Positions 5,285 to 5,903 of a stretch of 5,903 nt of DNA are shown one piece after another. The stretch lies in assembly GCA_003225595.1 (NCBI GenBank), contig QIAR01000280.1, positions 1 through 5,903 of the forward strand, read 5' to 3'. The stretch comes from Acidobacteriota bacterium (GTDB lineage Bacteria > Acidobacteriota > Terriglobia > Terriglobales > Acidobacteriaceae). The notes beneath the pieces are model-generated. The model worked only from the letters and a program-made list of their open reading frames with translations, was not told the origin of the DNA and searched no databases. The translations under genes were made by a program, and so were the position numbers. Every line of letters begins with the position of its first letter. Within the stretch, counting starts at the first letter, position 1.

Positions 5285-5303
5285 TTTCTCCATTGGGGAG
5301 AAA
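5285..5303 (+). terminator. Hairpin after the BON lipoprotein, possible terminator
   Basis: TTTCTCC (5285-5291) and GGAGAAA (5297-5303) form a perfect 7-bp stem with a 5-base loop, 14 bases after the stop codon. No T-run follows on the plus strand; on the minus strand the stem is followed by ATTTT. It could be a weak terminator or an mRNA-stabilising stem. Confidence 0.35.
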
Positions 5304-5595
5304 GGGCGGCTAGAGGTTTTCGATAAGGCGTGTATCTTGCTGCGTATCCATTGGCAGGATAGAAGCGCGGTAACGTCCGGTGTCACCAGGGGCTTTGGCC
5401 CGTGAGGGCTCCGTTTCAGTGCGAGAGCGTTCATGAAACCATTTGGCCGAGATCGTCGGCTGAAAGTGCTCAAACAGGGACACGGATTCTTGATGAATGC
5501 CTACTCCGCAACTACGGGTGGGAAGAAGGTGGGGCTCGAAGTGTTTGGACCTTGCACGTTGGAGTGCTGCGTTTGCGAGTAAATTGAGAGTGTCC
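5304..5595. other. Intergenic stretch, no gene recognised
   Basis: I see no credible gene here. Small hairpins are present near 5390-5412 (GGGC-TTTG-GCCC, then GCCC-GTGA-GGGC with a GNRA-type loop), but nothing matches an RNA family I can name. Open frames on both strands are short and lack ribosome sites. Confidence 0.4.
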
Positions 5596-5748
5596 CTACC
5601 TCTTCTTCTCCGGCAAATACTTTTTCTCAATCGACGCGACCACCACGTAATTTGGATCTACCATTTCGTCTAAGTGGATTTTGGCGACTTTGGACAGCAA
5701 CTCGTAGGTGTCCAACTCCGAGAGTCCGTAATCTTGATGGATCCACCC
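5596..5748 (-). pseudogene. C-terminal fragment of an acetamidase/formamidase-family protein
   Basis: Reading leftward from 5748, the frame gives GWIHQDYGLSELDTYELLSK followed by VAKIHLDEMVDPNYVVVASI and EKKYLPEKKR, then TAG (5598-5596). This matches the C-terminal signature of acetamidase/formamidase (FmdA/AmdA) enzymes as I remember it: a helix ending in a Tyr/Gly-Leu-Ser turn, a second helix, then the MVDPNY-type strand and a short tail. These enzymes hydrolyse formamide or short aliphatic amides to ammonia and the acid. Full proteins are about 300-450 residues; only about 50 remain here. Upstream of Trp the family resemblance ends abruptly at a TA (5749-5750), where an insertion-sequence end begins. 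An ATG inside that end (5766) would give a 56-residue hybrid open frame, but no ribosome site is evident. The 5' part, if it survives, would lie beyond the right edge. Confidence 0.6.
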
Positions 5749-5750
5749 TA

Positions 5751-5903
5751 CTATTGAGAATTGCATAATATAGTTACAAGGGGAACAGGTCAGCCTGCTG
5801 CCAGAAGGCGACCACCAGAGTAGGCCGTCGGCGCATCCGGCGAAGCGCCTTGCGGGCACAGTGGCTCAGCTGCCGGAACGTCGTCGGGCAGAAGTTGGGC
5901 AAC
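5751..5903 (-). mobile_element. End of an IS630-family-like insertion sequence (partial)
   Basis: The AT-rich sequence from about 5751 to 5780 (starting CTATTGAGAATTGC) separates the amidase fragment from the C-terminus of a transposase-like frame. IS630-family elements insert at TA and duplicate it, and a TA lies exactly at the break in amidase similarity (5749-5750). The other end and the terminal inverted repeat partner lie outside the window, so the boundary is inferred. Family assignment rests on the transposase tail and the TA target. Confidence 0.5.
5774..5903 (-). CDS. Transposase C-terminus, IS630-like, partial
   Basis: From 5902 leftward one frame reads LPNFCPTTFRQLSHCARKAL and then RRMRRRPTLVVAFWQQADLFPL, ending at TAA (5776-5774). 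That is 42 residues, the rest lying outside the window. The pattern of an Ala-Arg-x-Ala-Leu-Arg-Arg-Met basic helix followed by RRPTLVVAFW and a short acidic tail resembles the C-terminal end of IS630-type DDE transposases, which catalyse cut-and-paste transposition. The DDE catalytic residues lie upstream and are not visible, so activity cannot be judged. The stop is 23 bases from the inferred element end, as is usual for compact insertion sequences. The alternative frame with a GTG start at 5859 overlaps this one and only its last part, the amidase tail, is meaningful. The family call is from memory and moderately sure. Confidence 0.5.
   Translation of the reverse strand, partial: LPNFCPTTFRQLSHCARKALRRMRRRPTLVVAFWQQADLFPL

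Noticed and set aside
1..5903. CRISPR array, tRNA, rRNA or known riboswitch
   Set aside because: No regularly spaced identical repeats, cloverleaf arms or rRNA signatures were seen on either strand by eye. The only repeats are short pairs.

Overview
The window looks like a chromosomal stretch from a member of the Acidobacteriota (Terriglobia / Koribacter-Sulfotelmatobacter type). This is inferred from memory of protein families, not from a search. The pointers are two secreted BON-domain proteins (one a lipoprotein with a glycine-zipper tail), a small zinc-ribbon protein, a lone receiver-domain protein, moderately high GC, loose gene packing, and intergenic repeat elements that mimic open reading frames.

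Layout, left to right. (1) 1-398, minus strand: the N-terminal part of an exported BON-domain protein that runs off the left edge. (2) 411-800: a non-coding stretch with several strong inverted repeats (472-514, 540-574). (3) About 800-1110: a hairpin-rich repeat element with a perfect 16-bp inverted repeat and 33-bp direct repeats; the long open frames over it are probably artefacts. (4) 1111-1302: a leader holding a perfect 16-bp LacI-type palindrome and a 17-bp tandem repeat. (5) 1303-1701, plus: a single-domain response regulator that very likely starts at TTG. (6) 1702-2264: mostly empty, with a possible small membrane protein on the minus strand (1951-2217). (7) 2265-3299, plus: a complete low-specificity L-threonine aldolase (ltaE). 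(8) 3465-3632, minus: a 55-residue, very basic protein; a coding-like stretch of unclear status lies downstream of it. (9) 3801-4076, plus: a 91-residue zinc-ribbon-like protein. (10) 4321-5271, plus: a BON-domain lipoprotein followed by a hairpin. (11) 5272-5595: no gene seen. (12) 5596-5748, minus: only the C-terminal end of an acetamidase/formamidase-like protein, interrupted at a TA dinucleotide by the 3' end of what looks like an IS630-family insertion sequence (5751-5903), whose transposase C-terminus is readable.

No operon is evident: genes are separated by 150-560 bases and change strand often. The genes do not form one pathway. The shared theme is envelope proteins (the two BON proteins) among housekeeping and regulatory genes. 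I found no convincing new multi-gene system. The best items for a second look are the IS-truncated amidase, the tiny basic protein and its overlapping open frame, the LacI-type operator and tandem repeat before the receiver gene, and the nested hairpins upstream of the first BON gene.
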